A stretch of DNA of 64,000 nucleotides from JANQOH01 sp965200095 (lineage in GTDB: Bacteria > Pseudomonadota > Alphaproteobacteria > UBA7887), in contig OZ241350.1 of NCBI GenBank assembly GCA_965200095.1, positions 1,054,001 to 1,118,000 of the forward strand. The letters run 5' to 3'. The notes under the pieces are model-generated. The model was not told the DNA's origin. It saw only the letters and a program-made list of their open reading frames with translations, and searched no databases. A program made the position numbers and the translations under genes. How positions within the stretch are numbered: the stretch's first letter is position 1; every line of letters begins with the position of its first letter. Positions 44,476 to 52,250 of this stretch are shown here, in pieces.

Positions 44476-45039
44476 ATGGCAGCGGAGCCGATAGACGAGC
44501 TTCTCATCCTGGAGCTCGCGACCATGCGTGAGCATGGAAGGAGCAAAACCGGGAGGTCAGTGCGCCTCAGTCGTCGATACATTGAGAAGAGATTGACGAG
44601 CATCCGACAATCAGGAGATCTCGAGGGTATTCTCGACACCGAGAAGGCCATATTAGAGCATGATCTTCAGCATCACGTCAATTCGCGGGCGATGCGCACG
44701 AGTCTCGAGGCGTCGCTGGCCGAACATGCGGTGGCGACGGGGTTGCTTGAAACCGTGCGCGATCCAAAGGAGTACCGGCGGGTCGACGCCGCTCACCGGC
44801 TGCCCCGGAACCGGACAGGCGGGGTCCCTTGCGACGAGGCGCGGCAGTTTTTCCGTTCGCACGCCGCGCGACTTCTCAACCAGGACAAGAGCCGTCTCGA
44901 TGAGTCGGAGAAGCGGGTTCTCGACAAGCGCCGGCTGAACATGCGCCATGCCGAGAAGCTCTACGCCGCGCTCCAGGAGCGCGCGCTCGGCATCGAGGCG
45001 AACCGGGGACAAGATCAAGGAATGGGCCTGGGTTCGTGA
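44476..45039 (+). CDS. Hypothetical protein (187 residues), mobile-element region
   Basis: A basic, helical protein (SVRLSRRYIEKRLTSIRQSG; RVLDKRRLNMRHAEKLYAAL). The stop overlaps the GTG of the TraJ-like gene. It has no recognised domain. Its position directly ahead of traJ-traI-like genes suggests a role in DNA mobilisation or its regulation (inference). Confidence 0.6.
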   Translation: MAAEPIDELLILELATMREHGRSKTGRSVRLSRRYIEKRLTSIRQSGDLEGILDTEKAILEHDLQHHVNSRAMRTSLEASLAEHAVATGLLETVRDPKEYRRVDAAHRLPRNRTGGVPCDEARQFFRSHAARLLNQDKSRLDESEKRVLDKRRLNMRHAEKLYAALQERALGIEANRGQDQGMGLGS

Positions 45040-45491
45040 CGGACGGCGCGCCGGGCGTCGGCGCGCGCCGGCGCAACATGGTCCATACCTGCCTTTCGGA
45101 CGCGGAGAAGCGGGCGGTCGCGGATCGCGCGGCGCAACTCAACCTGCCGGTTTCGGCTTTCCTTCGCCGTCTGGCGCTCGGCGCGCCGTTGCCGGACCCG
45201 GCCGCCTTTGCGGCGCATGACGCGGTGCGCGACCTGCTTGCGGTGAACGCCGGCCTTGCGCGTCTGGGCAACCTGCTCAAACTGGAGCTCGACACGGTGG
45301 ACGGGTCGGTTCCGCGCGGGTTCATTGAGGACGTGGAGCGCCTGCACGCGGGCATCGGCGAGACGCAGGACCGCCTCAAGGCGTGCGCGGCGGCGGTCGC
45401 GGACAGCGTGCGGCCCGGCCGCCGGCCCGGCGGTCACGAACGCCGTCATGATCGCGAAGAAGGTCGCGAAGGCGCCCGAGGTCCGGGATAA
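45036..45491 (+). CDS. TraJ/MobC-like relaxosome accessory protein
   Basis: A 151-residue protein with a ribbon-helix-helix-like N-terminus (HTCLSDAEKRAVADRAAQLN, LPVSAFLRRLALG) and a helical middle (LLAVNAGLARLGNLLKLELD), as in the TraJ/MobC proteins that bind oriT and recruit the relaxase. The basic C-terminal tail overlaps the start of the relaxase gene by 44 bases, the usual arrangement. It uses a GTG start overlapping the previous stop. Confidence 0.7.
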   Translation: MTDGAPGVGARRRNMVHTCLSDAEKRAVADRAAQLNLPVSAFLRRLALGAPLPDPAAFAAHDAVRDLLAVNAGLARLGNLLKLELDTVDGSVPRGFIEDVERLHAGIGETQDRLKACAAAVADSVRPGRRPGGHERRHDREEGREGARGPG

Positions 45492-46947
45492 TTTCCGGGC
45501 GCTTGCGGCGTATGTCGCCGGCGCCCGGGACCCCGGCGAGACGCTGGTCGACCTGTGGATCGTCGGCTGCGACGCGGGGAGCGAAGCGTCCGACCTCGAG
45601 GCAGCGATAGCCGAAGTCGAAGCGGTGCGGTCACGCAAGCCGGCGGGCGCGAACCTGACATATCATCTCATCGTGTCGCTGCGCGCCGGGGAAGTCCTTG
45701 ACGGCGCGCAACTTCGGGAGGCGGAGCGCGCGTTCGCGGGCCCGCTCGGCTTCGGGGAGCATCGGCGCGTTGCGGCGGCGCATGGCGACACCGACAACTT
45801 CCACATGCACGTCGCCTGTAACCGGGTGCATCCCGTGACGGGGAAGGCGCATTCGCCGTGGGGGGATTACCGGGCGCTTGAGCGGACCTGTCGGACGCTT
45901 GAGCGTCGGTTCGGGTTGTCGGCGGACCTGGGCATGTCGGATTACGAGGGGGAGCGCGCCGGGCCGACGGCTGCGGCGCGTGACTTCGAGGCGCGGACAT
46001 GGCGGCAATCGTTCCAGGGCTACTGCCTTGGGCATCGCGACGAAATCGTTGCGGTCGCGGGCAAGGCGCGCGGCTGGGACGAGCTTCACGCGGGCGTTGC
46101 GGGGCTGGATGTCGAGTTGCGGCGTCGCGGCGCCGGTCTGGCGTTCGTGCGTGCGGGCGGCGGCGCGGAGCGCCGGGGCGGCTGTCGGCGAACTGGCGGA
46201 AGTTCCTGCTCGACGAGGCGTATCGGGACCCGGAAGCGCTGGTCGTCGTCCTCGCCTGGCGGGAGTTGCCCGGTTCGCCCGGCGCTGCGGCGCTGGGCTG
46301 CGTCGGCTCGCCGGGCAAAGGCGGGCGGCAAGCCTCCGGCTGCGCCGGGTCGCAGTCGTAGCCGGGGGCTTCGCGATGACGGCGCGGGCAACCTGCTTGT
46401 CCCGTTCCGCGATGCGGACGGCTGCCTGCGGGCGCTTCAAGCGGTTGCGCCGGACGGGCGGACATCCGCCATCGGCGACATGCGCCGGCCCGGCCTGCTG
46501 TGCCTGTTCGACGGGAACCGCCATCTCGCCGGCGCGGACGCCGCGCCGGTGGCGGTGCTTGCGCATGACTACGCGGTTGCGGCGGCGGTTCACGCGGCGA
46601 CGGGCGAAGCGACGGCTTTGGCGCCGTCGGTCGCCGGCGTGAAGGCGTCTGTGGCGGCGCTGCGGCGCCGTCGTTCGGGTTGCCGGGTTGTCGTCGCGGG
46701 CGGCGCCCGGGATGGTTCGCGGCGCCCGCGCGCCGGGCCTTCCGGGGGTCGCCCCGGTCGATGTCGGCGGACTGCCGCCGGCTGCGCTGCGGGCGCGTTT
46801 CGCGCCGGCGCTGGCCGAAGCGCGCGGACGCGACACGCTCCGCCGATAGCGCCCGCGCCGGCGTCGCCGGCGTTCTCCCGTCCGTTCCCGACGCCTCCGC
46901 GCCGCCCGATGGCGGGCGGTTTCTTCCCCGTCGTCCGACTCCGTTGA
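45448..46947 (+). CDS. HUH relaxase (TraI/VirD2-type), probably disrupted by compensating frameshifts
   Basis: The first 240 or so residues form a relaxase domain. LTYHLIVSLRAGE is followed by the metal-binding motif HGDTDNFHMHVACNRVHP, and YVAGARDPGE lies near the N-terminus. The frame stays open for 499 residues, but bases about 46165-46335 translate to Ser/Arg-rich nonsense in this frame. Another frame there reads LSANWRKFLLDEAYRDPEAL, a plausible native continuation. After about 46340 this frame again looks authentic, with a second Toprim-like piece (NLLVPFRDADGCLRAL, VLAHDYAVAAAV). I therefore suspect two indels and loss of function. Confidence 0.65.
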   Translation: MIAKKVAKAPEVRDNFRALAAYVAGARDPGETLVDLWIVGCDAGSEASDLEAAIAEVEAVRSRKPAGANLTYHLIVSLRAGEVLDGAQLREAERAFAGPLGFGEHRRVAAAHGDTDNFHMHVACNRVHPVTGKAHSPWGDYRALERTCRTLERRFGLSADLGMSDYEGERAGPTAAARDFEARTWRQSFQGYCLGHRDEIVAVAGKARGWDELHAGVAGLDVELRRRGAGLAFVRAGGGAERRGGCRRTGGSSCSTRRIGTRKRWSSSSPGGSCPVRPALRRWAASARRAKAGGKPPAAPGRSRSRGLRDDGAGNLLVPFRDADGCLRALQAVAPDGRTSAIGDMRRPGLLCLFDGNRHLAGADAAPVAVLAHDYAVAAAVHAATGEATALAPSVAGVKASVAALRRRRSGCRVVVAGGARDGSRRPRAGPSGGRPGRCRRTAAGCAAGAFRAGAGRSARTRHAPPIAPAPASPAFSRPFPTPPRRPMAGGFFPVVRLR

Positions 46948-47310
46948 GCGCCGAAGGCGCGAATAAAGCTCCGCCGCGGGCGGGTTGCGGGCTGCGGGTA
47001 ATACTACCCGCAATATCCTGCCATCGAAACGACAGGGAAATATGGGGAAATCTCGGCGACCTGGCGACTTTCGAGGGAATCTCGGCAGGGCGATCGCACT
47101 TAAGAATGTTATAGGAATTCCGCGACCTCCAATTTTGAACAACGGTAGAATATGTGGACGGATGCGTGGCGTACGTGTTTCCATGTTTCGTTTTTGTTTG
47201 GAATTGAACATCGGGAAATTCCCACCAACTTCCAAGTGCGATTGCCCTGCGAGGGGTTGCCGTGCGCGATGCCGTCGCCTGTAAGGGACGGTATCGAGTC
47301 GCTGCGCGTC
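46948..47310. other. AT-richer non-coding stretch between the relaxase and tRNA-Glu
   Basis: This 363-base segment is distinctly less GC-rich than its surroundings, especially 46985-47250, and carries no convincing ORF. It abuts the 3' end of tRNA-Glu. It may be the attachment or oriT region of the decayed element. I looked for a second copy of the tRNA 3' end near 42.4 kb and did not find one. Confidence 0.4.
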
Positions 47311-47386
47311 TGGCGTCCCCTACGGGAATCGAACCCGTGTTTCCGCCGTGAAAGGGCGGTGTCCTGAACCGCTAGACGAAGGGGAC
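47311..47386 (-). tRNA. tRNA-Glu (anticodon TTC), CCA encoded
   Basis: The minus strand folds as a complete cloverleaf. The acceptor stem GTCCCCT pairs with AGGGGAC and is followed by an encoded GCCA end. The anticodon stem-loop is CCGCC-CTTTCAC-GGCGG with anticodon TTC, and the T arm is CGGGTTCGATTCCCG. The 3' end faces the plasmid-derived segment, the usual orientation for tRNA-integrated elements. Confidence 0.97.
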
Positions 47387-47558
47387 CGCGATGCCGGGCG
47401 CCGAAACCGGCGCCTCGAAAACCGACGGCACTATAGGCCGGGGCGCGGCCGCGTCAACGGGGCGGCGGCGGTCGGTGGCGGGGGAACCGGCGGCGCGGCG
47501 TATTCTGGCGTCGGCGGCGCGCCGGTGGTATAGGAGCGTTTTCGCGAAGGAGAAAGCG

Positions 47559-48938
47559 ATGGCGGAACGCTGGTCGCCTGCGGGGTGGCGTGCGCTGCCG
47601 ATACGGCAGCAGCCCGTCTATGCCGACGGCGAAGCCGTGGAGGCGGTGGAGCGGCGCCTGCGTGTGTCGCCGCCGCTGGTGTTCGCCGGAGAGGCGCGCG
47701 CGCTCAAGGCGCATCTGGCGAAGGTGGCCGAAGGCCGGGCCTTCCTGCTGCAAGGGGGAGACTGCGCCGAGGCTTTCGCCGAATTCCACCCCGACCACAT
47801 CCGCGACACCTTCCGCGTGCTCCTGCAAATGGCGGTGGTGCTCAGCTTCGGCGCGGCGCTGCCGGTGGTCAAGGTGGGGCGCATCGCCGGCCAGTTCGCG
47901 AAGCCGCGTTCGGCGCCCACCGAAACCCGGGACGGAGTCGAGCTGCCCAGCTATCGCGGCGATATCGTCAACGGCATCGAATTCGACCCGGCGGCGCGCG
48001 AGCCCGACCCCGAGCGCATGGTGCGCGCCTACGGACAGGCCGCCTCGACGCTCAACCTCTTGCGCGCCTTGTCGCAAGGCGGATACGCCGACCTGCATCA
48101 GGTGCACCGCTGGAACCTCGGCTTCGTCGACGGGAGCGCCGAGGCCGAACGCTACCGCGACCTTGCGGACCGTATCGACGAGGCGCTCGCCTTCATGGAA
48201 GCGTGCGGCCTCGACTCCGCCAACGCGCCGCAGATCCGGCAGACCGAGATATACACCTCGCACGAGGCGCTCCTGCTGGGCTACGAAGAGTCGCTTACCC
48301 GCATCGACAGCACCACCGGCGAATGGTACGATTGTTCGGCGCACATGCTGTGGATCGGCGACCGCACGCGCGACCCGGACGAAGCGCATGTCGCGTTCCT
48401 GCGCGGCGTCGGCAATCCGGTCGGAGTCAAGGTAGGGCCGGGTCTGGACGGCGACGGTCTCATGCGGCTGGCGGACCTCCTCGACCCCGGGAACGAACCG
48501 GGCCGGCTGACGCTGATCGCCCGCATGGGAGCGCACAGGGCGGCGCGGCTGCTGCCGCCGCTCGTGCGTCGCACCGTCCGCGAGGGCCGGCGCGTCGTGT
48601 GGGCGTGCGATCCCATGCACGGCAATACGATCAAGTCGTCGACGGGCTACAAGACCCGGCCGTTCGACCGGATACTCTCCGAAGTGCGCGACTTCTTCGC
48701 CGTGCAGGAGGCCGAGGGCGGGCGCCCGGGCGGCGTGCATTTCGAGATGACCGGGCGCGATGTGACCGAGTGTCTCGGCGGCGCGCAGGCGATCGACGAA
48801 GCGTCGCTGTCGGACCGCTACCACACCCATTGCGACCCGCGTCTGAACGCCTCCCAAAGCCTCGAACTGGCGTTCCTGATCGCCGAGGAGCTCAAGGGCC
48901 GCCGGCTGTCGCGGCGCGCCGGCGAAGCGGCGGAGTAG
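47559..48938 (+). CDS. aroG: Class II 3-deoxy-7-phosphoheptulonate (DAHP) synthase
   Basis: First enzyme of the shikimate pathway, condensing PEP with erythrose 4-phosphate. The 459-residue protein has the class II (plant/Mycobacterium-type) signatures LLQGGDCAEAFAEF, VVKVGRIAGQFAKPRS, the TSHEALLLGYE loop, GIGN-like GVGNPVGVKVGP, WACDPMHGNT with metal ligands, and HFEMTGRDVTECLGG. The ATG follows GAAGGAGAAAG. It starts about 170 bases from the tRNA-Glu 5' end and is followed by the pncB-like gene. Confidence 0.93.
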   Translation: MAERWSPAGWRALPIRQQPVYADGEAVEAVERRLRVSPPLVFAGEARALKAHLAKVAEGRAFLLQGGDCAEAFAEFHPDHIRDTFRVLLQMAVVLSFGAALPVVKVGRIAGQFAKPRSAPTETRDGVELPSYRGDIVNGIEFDPAAREPDPERMVRAYGQAASTLNLLRALSQGGYADLHQVHRWNLGFVDGSAEAERYRDLADRIDEALAFMEACGLDSANAPQIRQTEIYTSHEALLLGYEESLTRIDSTTGEWYDCSAHMLWIGDRTRDPDEAHVAFLRGVGNPVGVKVGPGLDGDGLMRLADLLDPGNEPGRLTLIARMGAHRAARLLPPLVRRTVREGRRVVWACDPMHGNTIKSSTGYKTRPFDRILSEVRDFFAVQEAEGGRPGGVHFEMTGRDVTECLGGAQAIDEASLSDRYHTHCDPRLNASQSLELAFLIAEELKGRRLSRRAGEAAE

Positions 48939-49007
48939 ACCCGCCGGGACGCGTCCGATGCGCCTCGCAACATCGGGCCGGACGGCCGCGGGCGCGATGC
49001 GGCGGCC

Positions 49008-50147
49008 GTGACCCCGGGTTCCGCCGGCGAAGCGGAGATCGCCCGGCGCACGGACCGGTATTTCGAACGGACCCGGCGCATCGTCGAGGCGCACGGCGAT
49101 GTCCGCGTCACCTATGCGGTGTTCATGCGCCGGCCGGTGATCTTCTGCCCCCGCCTCGCGGTGGCGTGGCTCGAGGAGGTCGCCGGCGCGCGCGGCGTCG
49201 ACCTTCGCATCGAACCCTGTTTCGAGGAGGGCGCCTGGGTCGGGTCCGGCGAGCCCCTGCTCTATGTCACGGGGCCGCTGGCGGCGCTGGTCGACCTGGA
49301 AACGCTTTATCTGCAGAAACTCGGTCCGCCCTGCGTGGCGGCCTATAACGCCTACGGCATGTGCTCCGACCTGCCGCGCGTCGCCTTCCTGGCGATGGAC
49401 GCGCGGCACTGCGCCGGGGGCGAGATGGCGGAAATGATGGCCTATGCCGCCAGCGTGGGGTCGGCCAAGGCGCGGCGCGAGGCCGGCGCCGTGGGCTTCG
49501 TCGGCGGCGCCAATGACGACACGGCGCATTATTTCGGCAACGAAGCGGGCCTCGGCACCATGCCTCACGCCCTGGTCGGATACGCCGGCGACACGGTGCG
49601 CGCGGCGGAAATGTATCGCGGTCTCTACCCCGACGAACCGCTCACCGTGCTCGTCGACTATTTCGCGCGCGAGGTCGGCGACACCCTGGCGGTGGCGCGC
49701 CGCTTCCCCGGGCTCGCGGCGGCGGGCCGTTTGCGCGTGCGCATCGACACCCACGGAGGCCGCTTCGTCGAGGGGCTGGATACGGCGGCGTCCTACGCGG
49801 TGCTGGAGCGCCACGCCCCGCGCGCCGTGCGCACCTATCGCAGCGAGACCGAATTGCGCCAGCTGGTCGGCACGGGCGTGAGCGCGGCGGCGATCTTCCA
49901 TGTCCGCGAAGCCCTGGATGCGGCGGGGTTCGACAAGGTGGGCATCGTCGCCAGTTCGGGCTTCGGCCCGGCGAAGTGCAAACTCTTCGCTTCGGTCGGC
50001 GCCCCGGTGGACATGATCGGCACCGGGTCGTACCTGCCGGAACGATGGTCCGAAACCTATGCGACCGCGGACATCGTGGAATACGACGGGCGTCCCTCGG
50101 TAAAGGTCGGCCGCGAATTCCTCCTCAGGGAGCGGGGCGGGGCGTAG
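49008..50147 (+). CDS. Nicotinate phosphoribosyltransferase-like protein
   Basis: A 379-residue type II phosphoribosyltransferase-fold protein. Features include YFERTRRIVEAHGD, MDARHCAGGEMAEMMAYAASVG, VGGANDDTAHYFGNEAGLGT-like substrate loops, VLVDYFAREVGD, VRIDTHGGRFVEG and the phosphate-binding IVASSGFGPAKC and GTGSYLPE. It belongs to the nicotinate/nicotinamide salvage family, and the precise substrate is inferred. The GTG start lies 69 bases after the DAHP synthase gene. Confidence 0.82.
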   Translation: MTPGSAGEAEIARRTDRYFERTRRIVEAHGDVRVTYAVFMRRPVIFCPRLAVAWLEEVAGARGVDLRIEPCFEEGAWVGSGEPLLYVTGPLAALVDLETLYLQKLGPPCVAAYNAYGMCSDLPRVAFLAMDARHCAGGEMAEMMAYAASVGSAKARREAGAVGFVGGANDDTAHYFGNEAGLGTMPHALVGYAGDTVRAAEMYRGLYPDEPLTVLVDYFAREVGDTLAVARRFPGLAAAGRLRVRIDTHGGRFVEGLDTAASYAVLERHAPRAVRTYRSETELRQLVGTGVSAAAIFHVREALDAAGFDKVGIVASSGFGPAKCKLFASVGAPVDMIGTGSYLPERWSETYATADIVEYDGRPSVKVGREFLLRERGGA

Positions 50148-50225
50148 AAGCGGCGTAGCGGCCGGCGCCGCACAGCGACGACGGAAGTCCGATTGTCGGC
50201 GTCCCGTTCGGGTCGCGGTCGCGGT

Positions 50226-50531
50226 TCAGCCGCCCGCGCCGGGGTTGTTCGGGGCCTCGGCCATGCGTTCGGGGAAGGGGCGTCCGAGCGCTCCGGCGAC
50301 CGTGCCTTCGATGCGCGCCATGCGCTCGTTGGTGGCGGCCAGGTCGCCGGAGAGAGCGGCGATGGCGGCCTCGACGCGGGCCAGGCGCTCGCCTTGCTCG
50401 GCTTGCACGGCTTCGAGGGCGGCCAGACGCTCGCCGTGGTCGATGAGCAGGACGAAGACGGGGACGAAGAAGGCGGTCATGAGCGTCGCCATCGCGACGA
50501 ACAGGCCGACGAAAGGGTTGATCTGCTTCAT
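50226..50531 (-). CDS. Small membrane-anchored coiled-coil protein, copy A
   Basis: A 101-residue protein that is the last and shortest of four tandem paralogues. It has a short N-terminus (MKQINPFVG), one transmembrane helix (FVAMATLMTAFFVPVFVLLI), then a heptad-patterned coiled coil (HGERLAALEAVQAEQGERLA) and the shared C-terminal block NERMARIEGTVAGALGRPFP. The start follows GGAGAAGCC. The tail beyond the membrane should be a rod-like oligomer. I do not recognise a named family. The adjacent copy is 85 bases upstream. Confidence 0.75.
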   Translation of the reverse strand: MKQINPFVGLFVAMATLMTAFFVPVFVLLIDHGERLAALEAVQAEQGERLARVEAAIAALSGDLAATNERMARIEGTVAGALGRPFPERMAEAPNNPGAGG

Positions 50532-50616
50532 GGCGGCTTCTCCCCGGCTCATGCGAATTCCGAGTATGCCGGAACGCCGGCGGCGCGGCAATGCCGGGGC
50601 CTCGGCGCCTCGCGGT

Positions 50617-51027
50617 TCAGCCGCCCGCGCCGGGGTTGTTCGGGGCCTCGGCCATGCGTTCGGGGAAGGGGCGTCCCAGCGCTCCGGCAACCGTGCCTTC
50701 GATGCGCGCCATGCGTTCGTTGGTGGCGGCCAGGTCGCCGGAGAGAGCGGCGATGGCGCCTTGCATGTCGTCAATGTCGGCTTGCATGGCCTCGACGGTG
50801 GCCTCGACGGCGGCCAGGTCGCGGGCCAGCGCGGCGATGGCGGCCTCGACACGAGCCAGGCGTTCGCCGTGCTCGGCTTGCGTGGCTTGCACGGCCTTGA
50901 CGGTGGCCTCGACGGCGGCCAGACGCTCGCCGTGGTCGATGAGCAGGACGAAGACGGGGACGAAGAAGGCGGTCATGAGCGTCGCCATGGCGACGAACAG
51001 GCCGACGAAAGGGTTGATATTCTTCAT
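50617..51027 (-). CDS. Small membrane-anchored coiled-coil protein, copy B
   Basis: A 136-residue paralogue of copy A. The first 37 residues are nearly identical, including the transmembrane helix. The coiled coil is longer and built from modules seen in other copies (AEHGERLARVEA, AAIAALARDLAAVEA, ADIDDMQ). The C-terminal block NERMARIEG-VAGALGRPFPE is unchanged. The start has GGGGAGAAATCGCC before the ATG. The spacers between the copies are 85-86 bases and nearly identical to each other, so the unit of duplication includes gene plus spacer. Confidence 0.78.
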   Translation of the reverse strand: MKNINPFVGLFVAMATLMTAFFVPVFVLLIDHGERLAAVEATVKAVQATQAEHGERLARVEAAIAALARDLAAVEATVEAMQADIDDMQGAIAALSGDLAATNERMARIEGTVAGALGRPFPERMAEAPNNPGAGG

Positions 51028-51112
51028 GGCGATTTCTCCCCGGGCCGTGCGAATTCCGGGTATGCCGGGATGCGGACGACGCGGCAATGCGGGCGCGCCG
51101 GCGCCGCGCGGT

Positions 51113-51535
51113 TCAGCCGCCCGCGCCGGGGTTGGCGGGGGCTTCGGCCATGCGTTCGGGGAAGGGACGTCCGAGCGCTCCGGCGACCGTGCCTTCGATG
51201 CGCGCCATGCGCTCGTTGGTGGCGGCCAGGTCGCCGGCGAGGGAGACAATGCCGGCCTCGACACGGGCCAGGCGTTCGCCCTGCTCGGCTTGGATGGCTT
51301 CGACGGCGGCCAGGTCGCGGGCCAGCGCGGCAATGGCGGCCTCGACACGGGCCAGGCGCTCGCCGTGCTCGGCTCGCATATCGTCGATGTCGGCTTGCAC
51401 GGCTTCGACGGTGGCCTCGACGGCGGCCAGACGCTCGCCGTGGTCGATGAGCAGGACGAAGACGGGGACGAAGAAGGCGGTCATGAGCGTCGCCATCGCG
51501 ACGAACAGGCCGACGAAAGGGTTGATATTCTTCAT
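51113..51535 (-). CDS. Small membrane-anchored coiled-coil protein, copy C
   Basis: A 140-residue paralogue with the same membrane segment and C-terminal block. The coiled coil orders its modules differently: VQADIDDMRAEHGERLARVE is followed by the ALARDLAAVEA block, then a second QGERLARVEA unit and GIVSLAGDLAATNE, which otherwise occurs only in copy D. The ribosome site is GGAGAGATCGCC. The rearrangement keeps the heptad register. Confidence 0.78.
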   Translation of the reverse strand: MKNINPFVGLFVAMATLMTAFFVPVFVLLIDHGERLAAVEATVEAVQADIDDMRAEHGERLARVEAAIAALARDLAAVEAIQAEQGERLARVEAGIVSLAGDLAATNERMARIEGTVAGALGRPFPERMAEAPANPGAGG

Positions 51536-51621
51536 GGCGATCTCTCCCCGGCTCATGCGAATTCCGAGTATGCCGGAACGCCGGCGGCGCGGCAATGCCG
51601 GGGCCTCCGGCGCCGCGCGGT

Positions 51622-52032
51622 TCAGCCGCCCGCGCCGGGGTTGGCGGGGGCTTCGGCCATGAGTTCGGGGAAGGGGCGTCCGAGCGCTCCGGCGACCGTG
51701 CCTTCGATGCGGGCCATGCGCTCGTTGGTGGCGGCCAGGCCGCCGGCGAGGGAGACAATGCCGGCCTCGACACGGGCCAGGCGTTCGCCGTGCTCGGCTT
51801 GCGTGGCCTCGACGGCGGCCAGGTCGCGGGCCAGCGCGGCAATGGCGCCTTGCATGTCGTCGATGTCGGCTTGCATGTCGTCGATGTCGGCTTGCATGGC
51901 GTCGACGGCGGTCTCGACGGCGGCCAGGCGTTCGCCGTGGTCGATGAGCAGGACGAAGACGGGGACGAAGAAGGCGGTCATGAGCGTCGCCATCGCGACG
52001 AACAGGCCGACGAAAGGGTTGATATTCTTCAT
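51622..52032 (-). CDS. Small membrane-anchored coiled-coil protein, copy D
   Basis: A 136-residue paralogue, first in transcription order. The coiled coil has a duplicated seven-residue unit (ADIDDMQ twice), then ALARDLAAVEA, AEHGERLARVEA and the GIVSLAGG block. The shared C-terminus reads RPFPELM rather than RPFPERM, which matches the distant relative at 59581. The ribosome site GGAGAGATCGCC precedes the ATG. A repeat element (52111-52250) lies directly upstream, so a promoter may lie in or just beyond it. Confidence 0.78.
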   Translation of the reverse strand: MKNINPFVGLFVAMATLMTAFFVPVFVLLIDHGERLAAVETAVDAMQADIDDMQADIDDMQGAIAALARDLAAVEATQAEHGERLARVEAGIVSLAGGLAATNERMARIEGTVAGALGRPFPELMAEAPANPGAGG

Positions 52033-52110
52033 GGCGATCTCTCCCCGGCTCATGCGAATTCCGAGTATGCCGGAACGCCGGCGGCGCGGCAACGCCGGGG
52101 CTTCGGCGCC

Positions 52111-52250
52111 GGCAATTCTCGTTTTGAGATCTCTGCATAACCTGTTTCGCCTGCGGCAGGATCGCATTCCCGGTGCTTTACGGCGTTTCCGAACCCGCCG
52201 TCGGAGTATGACAACACGTGACGGAATTGCGAGAATTCGCCCCCCTGCAT
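52111..52250 (+). repeat. RptB element, copy 1
   Basis: A roughly 130-base repeat starting GGCAATTCTCGTTTTG and ending near GGAATTGCGAGAATTCGCC; the two ends are imperfect inverted repeats. The core has TCTGCATAAC, CTGCGGCAGGATCGC and GAACCCGCCGTCGG. Related copies lie at 57150, 58779 and (inverted) 59266. It has no coding capacity, and a RptA palindrome cluster follows directly. Confidence 0.7.
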
